The notes under the pieces are model-generated. The model saw only the letters and a list, made by a program, of their open reading frames with translations, had not been told where the DNA came from and made no database searches. From positions 10,430,001 through 10,494,000 of the forward strand of contig NC_056752.1 in the NCBI RefSeq assembly GCF_018687715.1: DNA of 64,000 bases, in the 5' to 3' direction. The stretch's first letter is position 1. Every line of letters starts with the position of its first letter. Position numbers and translations under genes: made by a program. The stretch is from Carya illinoinensis. Its lineage: Eukaryota; Streptophyta; Magnoliopsida; Fagales; Juglandaceae. Below, in pieces: positions 1-13,069 of the stretch.

Positions 1-608
1 ATCAGAAGTGTTGCATGCTGCAAAATTCCAATAACACACATATAAATATTATATAACTCCCATAGATCGACTTTCCTTATTCTTTTACCCGAGCTAGCAA
101 GTGTAGGTACTGTGCATGATCATCATCATGATGCTGTTTCAGCTTTCAAACTAGTTATGAAGCTGCCATTAATTAATAAAATGGGTACGACGTACGCGTA
201 GATATAATAATATGGCTCATGAATGCGTGCTTTTAGACAGACAGCATGCATGGCAATGCCGTGCCCGAATTGTCGCTAAATCCTTAATGCAACTCAGCCG
301 TTGTTTTCAATCAAATCCTTGGCCTACTTGCCGTTGTTTTCTGAGAATTAGAAGAAACATAAATTAAATAAATAAATATTCACAATGCTGCTGCTGCTGC
401 TTGTTGCTCTCTTTGTAATTTACAGCCACTACGTACGTACTTAAATTATTGAGCTACCCCATCTCTCTCTCTCTCTCTCTCTCTTCCTAAATTAAACCCA
501 TACCCATCCCCCCATTTTGTGCTGCATGGTCTACAAGGGGTATCTAAACAAGCTAGCAATGTATTATATATGCCTAACCAGCATCCATGGGTATGGATTT
601 TCTACCTT
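1..608. other. Intergenic, AT-rich, with a (CT)11 microsatellite
   Basis: No open frame here resembles a protein I recognise. The stretch is ordinary AT-rich plant DNA. A pure CT dinucleotide run occupies 463-484. Several short palindromic GCATGC/TACGTACG words occur, but no array or hairpin stands out. Confidence 0.6.
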
Positions 609-727
609 CCCTAGCTAAGACAATCATGTCTCGCTAACCATGTGAACAAATTCTACAAGATTCTTCTAGCAAATAATTTCAAGGCTCCATGCATGCATGT
701 GACCCTAGCTAAGACAATCTTGTCTCG
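609..727. repeat. Pair of 25-bp direct repeats beside the copia element
   Basis: The word starting CCCTAGCTAAGACAATC occurs at 609-633 and again at 703-727 with one mismatch. The second copy ends directly against the first base of the retrotransposon remnant. A sequence between them (about 651-691, containing TTCAAGGCTCCAT) has a relative on the far side of the copia element at about 4914-4944, so the host DNA was probably duplicated locally before or during the insertion. Confidence 0.55.
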
Positions 728-753
728 TATATAAGAATATTGAACACGTTGGT

Positions 754-3700
754 AGTGGAGGTCAATGGCAATGTGATTCATCCGAGACTGAAGTATGGGA
801 TTGAGACTTAACTGAGTAGCACCTATATTATCACAAAGTATTTTTGGTGGAGACTTCAAGGTGATACCAAGTTCATGAAAGAGAGATTGAAGCCATACAA
901 TTTCAAAGGTGGCACTAGCAAGGGCCCTGAATTCTGCTTCAGTAGAGGAACGAGCCACGGCGCGTTGTTTTCGAGTGCACCAAGAGATAGGATTAGCTTC
1001 AAGGAAGATTATATAGGCTGATTTAGATCGGCGATCATCAATACTCCCTGCCCAGTCAACATCTGAGTAGGCCAAAAGTTTAGGAGTAGTAGAGCGACGG
1101 AGATAAATGCCATGGTAAATGGAATCCTTGAGATAATGAAGGAGCCTCTTGACTGCAATCCAGTGAAGTTCAGATGGGGAGTGCATGAACTGAGCTAGTT
1201 TGTTAATGGGAAAGGCAATATCAGGCCGTGTTAGAGCTAGGTACTGAAGTGCACCAATAATACTCCTGTAAGTGGTGCTACCGACTGGACTGGAACCATC
1301 ATTCAGCTGAAGTCAACTGGAAGTAGTGGCCATGGGGGTGGTGACATTTTTGGCACCCTCCATGCCCGTTTTATACAACAGGTCTCGCACATATTTGTGC
1401 TGTGAAATAAACAAACCATCAGTGGTTGGGATGACTTCAATCCCCAAGAAGAAATGAAGAGGCCCGAGATCTTTCAGAGAGAATTGAGCGCCAAGCTGTT
1501 TGATGATGGTGGAGATGAAGGTAGAGTCATTTCCTATAAGGATTAGATCATCAACGTAAACAAGTAAATAGGCCTCAATGTTGCAATGATGATAGATAAA
1601 TAAGGAATTATCAGAGGCAGACTTCACAAAATCAATGCCACAGAGGTAATCATGCAGTGCATGATTGGTATCAGGCCCTTGGTGCCTATTTCAATTCATA
1701 AATGGACTTTTGAAGATGGCAAACATGATTAGGATATGAAGCATCAATAAAACTAGCATGTTGCACCATGAATACATCCTTAGTGAGTGTACCGTGAAGG
1801 AAAGTGTTATTCACGTCAAATTGACGGAGAGACCAACCTTTCATCACGGCAAGAGATAAAATAATGCGTATGGTGGCAGGCTTCACAACTAGGGAGAAGG
1901 TTTCTGTGAAATCAAGTCCAGGTCTCTGATGAGAAAACCTTTAGCAACAAATCACGCCTTATAACGATCAATGGATCCATCAGGTTTACATTTAATACGG
2001 AACATCCATTTTGAGCCAACTAGATTTTGCCAAGAGGTAGCAGGAACCAACTTCCAAGTGCCATGGTGAACAAGAGCTGTAAACTCCTCACTCATAGCTT
2101 AACGCCAATGAGGTTCTTTGAGTGCTTGATGAAGTCCAATAGGCTCCAATGTGGGAGGAATTGGATGCTTTGTAGCCAAGAATAGCCGCTTGGGTTTGTA
2201 GATATTATTCATAGAACGTGTGACCATACAGTTTGGCTGAGAATACCTTGTGCCAACAACCTGTTTAGCAGCAGGAAGAGCACTACCAGAGGAGGATAGC
2301 GCAGGGGAAAAACTAGTGCAAGGCTTAGACAACACCTGTTGACTAGCATTATCCTGCAAGGGCCCCAAGGTAGTTGATCCATTGGATGGTGGCTAAAATA
2401 GATAGGGCACAAGGGGATCAAGTGCTAAAGCTGAGGGGAGGTAGACACATGTTGAGGTGGTGAAGGAGCTGATGATTGGTGAGGAAAAACAGATTCATCA
2501 AAGCGAACATGATGGGAGAGGTAGATCCAATTTGTGTTGGGATCAAGACACTTGTATGTGCATAGGGAGGGGGAATAACCAACAAAAATACATGGGCGTG
2601 ATTTTGGGTCCAGTTTATGTTGGGAATAAGGTTTGAACTAAGGAAAACATTGACATCCAAAGATCCGAAGTTTGAGATAATTTGGAGAAGACAAAAACAA
2701 TAGTTCAAAAGATGATTTGAGAGGGTGTAGAGGTGTTGGCATTCTATTAATTAAGTAGACCGCAACTTGAAATGCCAAACTCCAGTAGGAGGATGGACGA
2801 TGGGCTAGATGGAGTAAAGTCATGCCTGTTTTCACGATATGTCGATGGTAGCATTCAGCCACTCCATTTTGTTCTGGAGTATGTGGAGCAGTTGTGAGAT
2901 GACTAATGCCATGCTAGCTAAGATAGTCTTTAAGAGCAACAAACTCACCTCTATTATCAAAGTAAAGGTGTTTGATAGGTAAAGAGAATTGTTTTTCAAA
3001 GATGGTCTTGAGTTGAGGAAAAATCTTAGAAACCTCAGATTTTAATTTCATAGGAAAGTACCAACAATATTTTGTATAATAGTCAACAAATAACACATAG
3101 TAACGGTAACCTTCTAGAGAAAGATGAGGGGCAGGACTCCAAACATCAGTGAACAAATACTTAAGAGGCAAAGAACTCGAAATGCTGGAAGCATGAAAAT
3201 GAAGTTTCTGACTTTTATTAATAGAGCATAAAGAACATAAAGAAGTAGAAAAACAATTATTTGCTGGCAATTGAAAAGCTTTTATTAAATGAGTAACAAG
3301 TTGTCAAGAGGGATGACCCAAACGGTTATGCCAGATTTCAAAAGAAATACATTCAGTGGTAAAAGCTGCCTTTGGATGTCCAACATTGCAAGGTGTTGCT
3401 AGCAGCTTGTAGATGCCCTTGTCACATGATCCTTACATTAATGTCTCCCCCGACATCGGATCCTTCACAAAGAAATGCTAAGGGTGAAATTCAAGCACAA
3501 GATTATTGGTCTTGGTGAATTCATGAACAGAGATAAAGTTTTTATGAATTTCAGCTATACAAAGAGTATTGGTGAGAGCAACACTTTGGTGAGGAAACTG
3601 AAACTTGACAGAGCCAATATGGAAAATTTTCAAACCTAAGCCATCACCTATTATGACCTCGTCGGTTCCATTGTGTTTTGAATGGATAGAAAACTTGGAC

Positions 3701-4676
3701 ATATTAGAGGTGATATGATGGTAGCTGCCAAAGTCAAGCACCCAAGATTTGTCTACAAAGGATCCAGTGGTTGCACAATTAGCAATTGAAGAAGATGGAG
3801 TCCAGAATTTTCTACACAGAACTAACAGATTACAGAGATTTTGTTGGATGATTGACTGGTGTTCTATGATTGGGAAGATCGTTGATGAGTCCTTGATTTG
3901 TTGTTGGCTCTATGAGGCTTGCCTTTATGAGAGGAAGAAGGAGAAGCCTTCTTCTAATGATAATTGGCAGTAGCAACGGTGGTTTGCTGCAACGTCTCAA
4001 GACGATGGAGATAGGTCTCATGACTAACAAGCAAGTCGTGGAGCTCTTCAAAGGTGAGTGGATTTTCTTGAGTGCGAATGGAACTTGCACTATCATAAAA
4101 TCTGGATCCCAAGCCATTGAGAATGTAAAAAGTGAGATCATCGTTTGTGAGTGGTGAATCAACGAGTGCCAATTCATCAGTAGTGGATTTCAGTTGTTGA
4201 AGGTACTCTCTAACAATCTTGGAACCATGACAAGAAGTGAGGGTGTCCTTGAGTTGCATGGCCCTTGTTCAAGAACGATTTGCATAGATGTGGGTCAGTT
4301 TAAGCCAAGCTTCTCTTGAAGTGCTTGAGGCAGCAATTAAAGGCATGATGCTCATAGAAACTAAAGCAAAAATGCCATTAAGAAGAAGTTTATCTTGGCG
4401 AATCCAGCGACTGCAAGCGGCAATGGTCTCAGCAGTGGGGTTACTCAAGAGTATAGGACACGGGTTGGAACCAATGATGAAATCATACCCAATGACAAGA
4501 CTGTCAAGTTGGGCATGCCATGCAAGAAAATTGGAAGAGGTCAACTTGTAGGGAAGCTGAGCATTTGCGTTGATGGCAATGATATGAGGTTCGGTAGAAG
4601 GAGTAGAACTGGAGGAGTTGGTGACAGAAGAGAGGGGGTTTGGACCATAGCGGAAGAGAAAAAAAAAAAAGGACAA
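754..4676 (-). pseudogene. Copia Gag-Pol polyprotein remnant
   Basis: Gag covers about 4676-3950, broken by at least one stop near 4266. The protease is at about 3741-3478, where the usual D-S/T-G triad reads DFGS and so is probably inactive. The integrase core is at about 3270-2640 (FTDVW, then FDNRGEF and ECYHRH pieces). The reverse transcriptase is split over about 2098-1313 and keeps a YVDD motif in the piece at 1627-1313. RNase H starts near 1186 with SDVDWAG and RSSTEAEF motifs, but its C-terminal third is gone: after about 754 the frame runs straight into the 25-bp LTR scrap and flanking DNA. The family normally makes one polyprotein of about 1,300-1,400 residues; here no piece exceeds about 180. 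Confidence 0.88.
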
Positions 4677-4702
4677 ATGATCAACTCAATTAGAAGGAAA
4701 AA

Positions 4703-4715
4703 GCTTGTGATACCA
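4703..4715 (-). promoter_or_regulatory. Primer binding site of the copia element
   Basis: The minus strand reads TGGTATCACAAGC, two changes from the common plant TGGTATCAGAGC site that pairs with initiator methionine tRNA. It directly abuts the inner end of the right-hand LTR, which fixes the element's polarity and the LTR boundary. Confidence 0.7.
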
Positions 4716-4945
4716 TATAAGAATATTGAACACGTTGGTGTTGTATTGAAAAACTTGTATTGTATTACAAGAGAGATGCCTATTTATACACAGCTAATTA
4801 TTTACATAAAAGGAAATGAACAAAAATTAACTCCATGAATTATGCGTAACTGCAATCAAGGGAGATTGATATGCATGACTTCTAGGATCATCTATTATCG
4901 TAAGCCTTAATTTCCACAAGATTCTACCAAACTTCAAGGCTCCAT

Positions 4946-5760
4946 ATGAATCGTGCTCTTGCGGTCACTCGCCTTATAATTTTTTCTCTACGACTCATCG
5001 CTTTCCTACTAAATGGAACCACCACAGGCTCCGTCGAATTCAACGACAGAGACCTCCCACACCTTTGCAAACTATTGAAACCACTGGCTCCGTCGCTTCT
5101 CTCATCTAGGATTCCTATGGTGTCATCGATTCAGATCAACAACTCCCCTGCTTTCATCTTTTCAGAGAAAGAATTGGCCCATGCAGAGAAATCTATGAAG
5201 AATATGTTAGTGCTGAAATTTCCAAGAGGTCAACCATCCTTAGATAACATCAAATTGCATGTGCTGAAATGTTGGAGTCTTGCTAATATCCCGACAATTG
5301 GGATCTTTGATAACCGAAATATCATGGTGATGTCGAAGAACGAAGCAGACTTGCATGGGCAAGGAAAAATTGAGAGATGAATGGGTTCACTTACAGATTT
5401 TTCAAATGGTATCCAGAATTTAATAGGCGTAAGGAACCTCCACTAACTCCTATTTAGGTAAATTTTCCATCTCTGCCTTTGCATTTTGTTTTATCTTCCT
5501 TATCTTCGCATGCTTTTGGGTGCTATGGGAAGGTTTTTGAGAGCTTATAATCCTACCATTAATAGAACTAGACCTTCTTGTACGAGAGTTTGTATTGAAA
5601 TGGATATATCAACATCGTTGGTTGATGGTTTCTGGGTGGGTACATCATAAGCTAGTGGCTTTTGGCAAACTGTTGTGTATGAAAAGATGCTTGCCTATTG
5701 CACTAAGTGTAGGCAACAAGGTCACCCACCATGTGTTTGTAGGAATGCCACTAAGACTAA
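4946..5760 (+). pseudogene. LINE ORF1 remnant (DUF4283 plus zinc knuckle)
   Basis: The 144-codon piece at 4946-5380 reads like the DUF4283 domain found at the start of plant LINE ORF1 proteins and of zinc-knuckle proteins captured from them; FPRGQPSLDNIK is the most recognisable stretch. It then stops. In another frame, 5699-5740 encodes a clean C-x2-C-x4-H-x4-C knuckle (CTKCRQQGHPPCVC), the nucleic-acid-binding module expected downstream. A further piece at 6050-6370 is an unassigned acidic/polar linker. ORF1 normally coats the LINE RNA; this copy cannot be translated intact. Confidence 0.7.
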
Positions 5761-6574
5761 CCAGTTGATTATAAGAAATAAACCGAAGGAAAAAGCTACG
5801 AATATGCAGTATGTTGTTAAAAACTCTCATAATACTCAGAATGCTAACTAAAATTCTATAAATCATGAGAATCCAAGTCAAATTAACAATGGGTTGATTG
5901 AAAACATTAAAGTTCAAAATTCAATGGTGAGGCCCTGCTCTACGACGAAAATAGACAAGGTGATGGAGTGAGAAAAAGGAAAGAATGAGGCTAAAACTCC
6001 AGCTCTTAAATCACAGACTCATACCAAGACAGCAAATCAAGATGCATTCTTGTCTTATGAGCCTCTTGAACACGTGCATGGAATTAGCTTAGAAAGGGTG
6101 GAAATTGAAGACACAACAATTGAAGAAGAAGTTAAAGTAGGCCAAGACCTAGATGACGGAGTAGTAAGATGTATAAATCAGAAGCCCATTCAATCCAAAA
6201 ATGGCACATATAGTAGTCAATCTAAGTCATTACACGTAAAGGCTTCTCAAGGAGTAATACCCCAGGTTGAGATTGATCTAAGAAGAGGGTCTAATCTATT
6301 GCAACCTAAAGGAACAAGCCCGCATAAGGTTGCTAGTGAATTACATAAAAGTGATTCATATATAAAATAAGGTCTTGTGACTCCTATCTCAAACTCTTTC
6401 AGTTCTCTTAAGGATCTTGATCATGAGGAATGACTATTACAAGCCATAGTAAGTTCTCACAAGACACAGGGGGTATAAATCTGATTTTGAAGGGAAGGCC
6501 CAAGCTGTGAAGAAGAAAGGAAAAAAGAAGAAATATTTGTCCCTAGTTCATGGGACTATATTTATTGATCCTAC

Positions 6575-9500
6575 ATGATTCTCACAACTTTAGTTTGGAA
6601 TATATGTGGGATTGGGAATATGCCCACAATTGGGAAACTAAAAAAACTAGTAAAAAAGTTTCAACCTAAAATTATTGCCATTTTTTAGCCTTTCATAGCT
6701 TTTAGTAAGTTCAAAACAATAGCCAAAAAGTTGAATATGCAGAAATTTTTTTTATCAAATGAAGATCAATTGGGTAAGATTTGGTTGATATGGCAGGATG
6801 ATATTTTATTTTCACATGTTTCAATTCATCAACAGACCATTACTAGGGTTATTATTTGTCATTTGATATCGTTTATGGCCTCTTTTATTTATGCTAGCTG
6901 TGGATATTTAGATAGAATGTAGCTCTAGACTAAGTTACAAAGAGATTTTAGGTCGAGTTGACAGTCACATACAGAATACTGAAGATGATATCATAAACCT
7001 AGAAGCTCAATTGATGATTAATCACAGTCATGATCTTGAAATGCAACTTGATTCTAAACAAAAAGAGCTTGAGCAGTTTTTACTTCAAGAAGAAATTCTT
7101 CTTAAACAGAAATTTTGAATGAGATGGCTTAAAGAAGGGGATTCAAATTCTAAATTCTTACATGCTACTTTACTGATTAAAAGAAATAGAGGAATGCCTC
7201 AGCAGATGATTTTGAAAAATGGAACGACTCTTAACTCCCCTCAGGAGATTCATGAAGAAGTTGTTCAATACTTTTAGGCTGCTTTAGGCATGGAAGGGGT
7301 GCAACATATGGAAATTTGGTAGGATCTATTTCAAGCAGGTTTCACAGATGAGGAAAATGATTTATTTAATGCCAAAGTCCAACCTTGGAGGAAGTAAAAA
7401 TAACTTTTATTTAATGTTCCCAAAGACAGGAGTCCTGGACCTGACGGTTTTGGATCTTGTTCTTTTATGCATTGCTAGGATATCATTAAGGAAGATCTAG
7501 TTGAAGCAGCTGCAGGTTTTTTTAGTGGGACTCATTTTCCTCTATTTTATTTATCCACTTTCATTGTGATCATTCCTAAGGAGGATAAGCCAACATGTTT
7601 TGTTAAACTCAGGCCTATTAGTTTGTGTTCTGTGATTTACAAAATCTTTTCAAAGATTATAGTTAACAAACTAAATCCTCTTCTTTCAAAAATTGTTTCG
7701 AAAGAGCAAGGAGCTTATTAGAGGGCGTAACATACATGAAAATATTACGTTTGCCCAGGAAATGTTACATAGCGTTAATTCCAAGGTGCGGGGAGGCAAT
7801 GTGATGATTAAGGTAGATATGACTAAAGCATATGATTGGCTCGAATGGAGTTTCATTTTAGAAGTTCTACAAGTGTTGGGATTCTTTGCAAAATGGAGAC
7901 AATTGATATCAAATTGCATTACCACCCCTTCTTTCTTCATTTTCATGAATGACACCAGTAAAGGTTATTTTCCATCTTCACGGGGGTTGAGACAAGAAAA
8001 TCCTATGTCCTCTTATTTATTCATCATTGCTAAAGAAGTTTTGAGTCGCTTGTTTAATAAGAGTGTTGCAAATGGTAAGATACTTGATTACAAAACTCAC
8101 AAAGATTGTCTTCGAATTTCTCATCTTCTTTATGTTGATGATCTAACAATTTTTTTAGTTGGATCCAAAAAATCATTGAAGGCATGTATGGATACATTAC
8201 AGCTTTATGAAAATATTTCTTGTCAAAAGGTAAATCATACCAAATTTGCTATGTATTTTGCTAAACAAGCTTCCACATCTCGAAAGACGATTGGACTTCA
8301 AACTACTGGTTCTCATGAGGGCTCATTTCCTTGTTTATTCTTAGGCGCCCCAATAGGTACAGGTAGTACACAAGCCACTCATGTAGAGTTATTAATTCAA
8401 AAAGTGCAAAAGAAATTAGTCTCGTGGAAAGGAGCCTTACTCTCTAAGGGAGGAGGACTTGTATTATTGAAGCATTTGTTGTCCAACATGCCTATTCATT
8501 TTTTAGCAGTGCTAAATATGTCTCGCATTGTCCTATACAAGTTAAATCAAATATTTACTGATTTCCTATGGGGCAGCAAAGATGGTAAGAAGAAAAAGAA
8601 ATGGATGGCATGGGATAAAGTTTGTAGGCTTACAAAAGAGGGTGGGCCCAGAATATGGAGATTGGAAGACATGGAAAAAGTCCTCCATACGAAATTTGTC
8701 TGGCAATTTCTGTATGGAGATCTCTTTGGGCAATATTTTTCCAAGCCAAAAATAAAGTTCAACATCATCATTTCCTCCTACATCTATGTTCCTATGAATC
8801 ACATTTCTGGAAAGTTTTGAAACCGTTGGTGAGGTTAGTACTTAGAGGATTTGAATGGATCATCAATAAAGGCTGGGAATTCCTTATGTCAAAAACTGAA
8901 GTTACAAAACATTAAAATTTCCTCAAGTCCATATATACCTATTTGGAGAGCTGAACAAAATGGTAAGTTTTTTACGTTGTTAGCTTGGCAAGTCACTTAT
9001 ATACAAAGTGACAAAGTGCCATGGGCTAAATGGATCTAGCATAGCTTACTTCCAAGTAAGATTTCTACTTTTATATGGAAATGTATGTACAAAAGTTTAC
9101 CTTTTGACCAAATTTTTATGAAATTGAATATATCTATGGTCTCTAAATGTGAATGTTGTAAAGTGACTGCTTGTGAATCATTGGACCATTTGCTTCTTTT
9201 GGGAGAGCTTCCTGATTATGTCTAGGATTTTTTTTAGTCGATTTTGATTCTGAAATTTTAGCCAAATCGTACAAAGGGTGGTAAAATACAACAATAGTTA
9301 TCTAAAGCTCAAGCGGTATCGCAGATCAGTGTTGTGATTGGTATTCTTCCTTCTTTAATCAGCTGATTTCTGTGGCTATACAGATGTAAAGTTCGCATGA
9401 AGGGGGTTGTTGAAACTAGGGAGCAAGTTTGCTATACAACAAGAATTTGTTATCTCAAATTATACACACCAAAACGAATAAACTTTTTATCAAATGCTCT

Positions 9501-10010
9501 GATGGTGCAGTTTCAAAACAACTAGGATTAATGACAATGCCTATCAAGAAAAAGACTATTCACATCTTGAAATGGATGCGACCAGCATAAGGTTATGCTA
9601 AGCTTAACGTTGATAGGAGTAATCTGGGGAATCATGGAAGAAGCGAAAATGGAAGTACTATCCTTAGGGATGCGGATGGTCACATGATATTTGCTTTTGT
9701 CCAATACTATAGCATAAGCCCCAATAATAATACTGAGATCTGAGCCCTCTCAGATGGCCTTAGTTTCTATATACATATGAATATAACGCATATTGGAATT
9801 TGAACTAATTCTAAGCTTGTGGTAAAGTGATGGGAGTGGGATGACCAAGTCCCTTGGAGAAGTCATAGGTATTGGAACGAAGCTAAATTAAAGGCTCGAT
9901 TGGTAGTGATGAGGATTTCTCATTCTTTTAGGGAAACGAATCATACAGCAGACAGATTAGGCAAGATGGGTACTAGTGGCAATGAGGTTTTTTTGCTGAT
10001 AAAAATAGTC
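6575..10010 (+). pseudogene. LINE ORF2 remnant (endonuclease, RT, zf-RVT, RNase H)
   Basis: It opens with an apurinic-like endonuclease start (LVWNICGIGN) at 6575, with a TAG at 6686-6688. Only about 110 codons of endonuclease remain, so roughly the second half of that domain is deleted before the linker at about 6960. RT begins near 7430 (SPGPDGFG) and is frameshifted near 7690. The best piece, 7693-8820, is 375 codons and carries GLRQENP and a YVDD active site at 8131-8142. A zinc-binding zf-RVT segment follows at about 9013-9225, then an RNase H fold at about 9570-10010 (KLNVDRSNLG). Many stops make it a pseudogene. Confidence 0.85.
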
Positions 10011-10362
10011 TTCTGAAAGACATTTTATAAGCTATTCAAATGGATCAAGTTGGGTTACACATTATTCAACGTAGTTCACAAGTTCTATATTAGGTTTGTT
10101 TTTATTTTAGTATTTTGGTTGAGGTATGTTTTTTTATTTTGTTGTCTTTCTTATGCGTAGTTCAATACTTTGTGTAGTGTTTTGTTTTTTTATTATTCAT
10201 GTTATTTTGATACTTGGGTTTGAATTTTATGATTATATGTAATTTTCAAGCATTCGGCTGTAACTATGGTATTTCTCCGCCATAAGTAAAAACTATCAAT
10301 AAAATTGGAATTTTGTTCTTTTCTTAAAATGATAATAAAAAAAATTAAAAAAAAATAAAAGA

Positions 10363-10569
10363 GAAGAAGATCAAATGATGTTCTTCTTTCATGCATGCCC
10401 ATATTCTCTTTACGTACGTTGCTATATATTGAAGAAGAGAGGCAATAGAGAACGGACACCCTGTGCATATAGAATTTACACCCTTGAATAGAAGAGTGAC
10501 ACGTAGGCAATCTAAGAAATGAATGATAAAAGTGGATACACGTAAACAAATGTAATGCAATTCTCCCCA

Positions 10570-10600
<31 letters not shown>

Positions 10601-12140
10601 ATAAGGACAAACACACAAAAACCCAAAGCGAGAGAGGAACTAGGAGAGGCTTGTGTAATAGCTTTGATTATCTCAGACATTCGCATCAATAAAATGTCAT
10701 CTCTATTTCTCGATTCGTACCTCCAGCCTTATCGCCCAAGGATAAACAAGTAAAAGCATTCCATCCCTTCACGTTTGCAATTTTCTTTTATTGATTTCGT
10801 TCTTCTTATTCATCAAGTGTAACCACAACGTATTTTATTGAGAATGAGACTTATTTAGTGTTTGTCCAAATCTTCATCTCTATTTGAAAACTATGCAGAA
10901 AAAATGCCTCTTAACAAATTCGTTTTTGGGTGAAGCAGTTTACGCAATATATTATTATACCATTGGTTGCCTGGATTTGAAATGTTATTTAGTTAGAAAA
11001 GGGCTATTTGGGTTAAGATCTTCTCAATAATCAAGGTTTTCTGTTAAATTTTGATTCTGTATAAACTGTCATAGAACCTTTACTAATACAAATAATTTTT
11101 ATGAGTTCACTAGATGGTATTCTCCATATATAATCTTAAAGCAGCTCTATGGGGAAGGGGTCCTGAAAGACTGAGTAGCAAGAAAGTTTTCCTTTATTTT
11201 TACACTTTAAGCTCCATCAAGGAAGAAATTGGGAGATCAAATGTTTGGAATAAAATCTAATATGGAAAGGGAGGTGACAGGTTTGAGATGAGAGAGAGAT
11301 GACTGATGGTAAGGGAGATGAGCGTTGGGGTGGAGAAAGAGAGACATCAGAGTGGCTTTACGGAAAAATAGAGAGCTAAAGGTTCCACCGTAAATAAACG
11401 TAGACCACTTACGTGTCAGGTTTTGAATGAAAGGTGTAAAATAACATTTTGCACCAAATCCGGTTTGAAGCTTTTCTCATTGAAGAAATGCCAGCTTAAT
11501 ACCTCGATGATCTATTATTACCCTTTTTCTTTTGCCCAACTCTTTCGGTTCGTATTACACCATTAATGCCTCTACCTAGCTAGGTCGATGAACTCATATA
11601 TATACGATTTTTTCTACCACATATATATAGTCATGAATGTTACCAAATTAATTTTATTACATGAGGACGAGGGAGACCACACTTTTCCATTTAGTTAGGC
11701 GTTTTATGCGTTTCAGTACCTGAAACTACAAAATCATCTAGCACCCTTCTAAACTTCAAAAAGTTGACAAACACCCTCATTCAATATTCTTGACATTTGA
11801 GGGTACCATCCATATTAGACACTGCCACACCCACCCCATCCAAAATGATGGAGATTAGGTATGAGAAACAACCGGGATTAGTTAGCAACCTGACCTTTTA
11901 TTTTCCAGTCCCTAAGCAATAAGTGCTGACTTCATCCATCCAATGGACAACAATAATCAGTACGTATGTCCACTCAAAACCAGTTATTTTGAGTTGTCCA
12001 TTCAACACTCTCATGACGATCACCATTGCAGAGGCTGTGCGAGAAATTATAAGCATCTGAGCTTTTTCTTCACAAACTTTCTGTGGAAGATATTTTTGAG
12101 TTCATGACCTTGTAACTAGTAGCTTCCACATCACAGATTG
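10363..12140. other. Intergenic region between the LINE and ORC5, with a (CT)13 microsatellite
   Basis: The longest pure CT run in the window is at 10571-10596. Minus-strand open frames crossing it contain only low-complexity residues and I do not regard them as genes. The part next to 12140 is expected to hold the ORC5 3' UTR. I see no other gene or transposon ends. Confidence 0.55.
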
Positions 12141-13023
12141 TTATCTTCTATACAAATACTTCGACAAAGGGAACTTAAGACTCCTTGCCACCTGTAAAAC
12201 ACTTCAATATTAGAAGTAAAAGAGAGTTGACGCAATATATATATATATATATATATATCTACATAAAATTTGATACTTATATGAGTCACAAAAATTACCT
12301 TGAGAACCATTTCTTCAGACACCGTTGATCGATATCGAGTTGAACCCTCCAATGGGCAGCTTCCTCCTTTAATGATAAAATTAGCATTGCAGAGACTGGA
12401 TAGTTGCAACAGAACATCAGACATGAGTCCACTATCCCCACGTTGAACTCCTAACCCTTCATTTTCTTGCTCCTCTTCGTCGACTGAACCTTCTGCTACA
12501 GATGTGATACACTGAAATATGGCTAATAACCTCTCCAACGGAAAAGTTCCTGGTCCCTTCATCAGTAATTCCTGTTCTGCAGTTTCCTTCTGCTCCAGTG
12601 ACTTTTGAGAGGGCCTAAGCATGAACATATATAGAAGATGAAATTATGCAAGCAAGGCATGCACATGATAGTAGGTGAAACAAAAGCAATGGGTTTGGGA
12701 TTGTTAAAACTCCTAGCTAGGGAAGTCAATTCTCTATGATTCTTGAAGTGGACTGATCCCTGGCGTTTCTCTTCCTACCTGGCCTTTGTATGAGAACATT
12801 GGACACGATCTCGATATGTTCATTATAAAGGGTGACACCAAGAAAATAATTATATAGGCAGTCAATTTGTAAATATTAGTTTAAAAGTGGCCAGATCCTA
12901 CATAAAAAATCAAAACAAAAGGCAAACAGAATCAATATTACAAAAATGCAGACAGGTATCGGTTGATTAGCTGTCAATCATTGTTTGGTCCTAATAGAAT
13001 ATTAGATTTTCAAGTAATGTTAG

Positions 13024-13069
<46 letters not shown>

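Larger units (their letters stand above)
729..4850 (-). mobile_element. Decayed Ty1/copia LTR retrotransposon, minus strand
   Basis: Reading leftwards the order is LTR, primer binding site, gag, protease, integrase, reverse transcriptase, RNase H; integrase before RT is diagnostic of copia. The primer site, complementary to the initiator Met tRNA 3' end (TGGTATCACAAGC on the minus strand), lies at 4703-4715. The 5' LTR runs right from 4716 and contains a TATAAATA box; its outer end is not clear, so 4850 is approximate. The 3' LTR is missing except for its last 25 bp (729-753), which match 4715-4739 exactly. Stops and frameshifts throughout show it is dead. Confidence 0.88.
4946..10362 (+). 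mobile_element. L1-type LINE retrotransposon, nearly full length, inactive
   Basis: An ORF1 with a DUF4283-like domain and a CCHC knuckle is followed by an ORF2 with endonuclease, reverse transcriptase, zf-RVT and RNase H segments, the usual order in plant L1 elements. It ends in AATAAA-containing, A-rich sequence at about 10297-10362, as expected for a poly(A)-tailed LINE. No LTRs flank it. I could not find target-site duplications by eye, so the 5' end is approximate; it begins within about 100 bp of the copia LTR. Confidence 0.85.
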
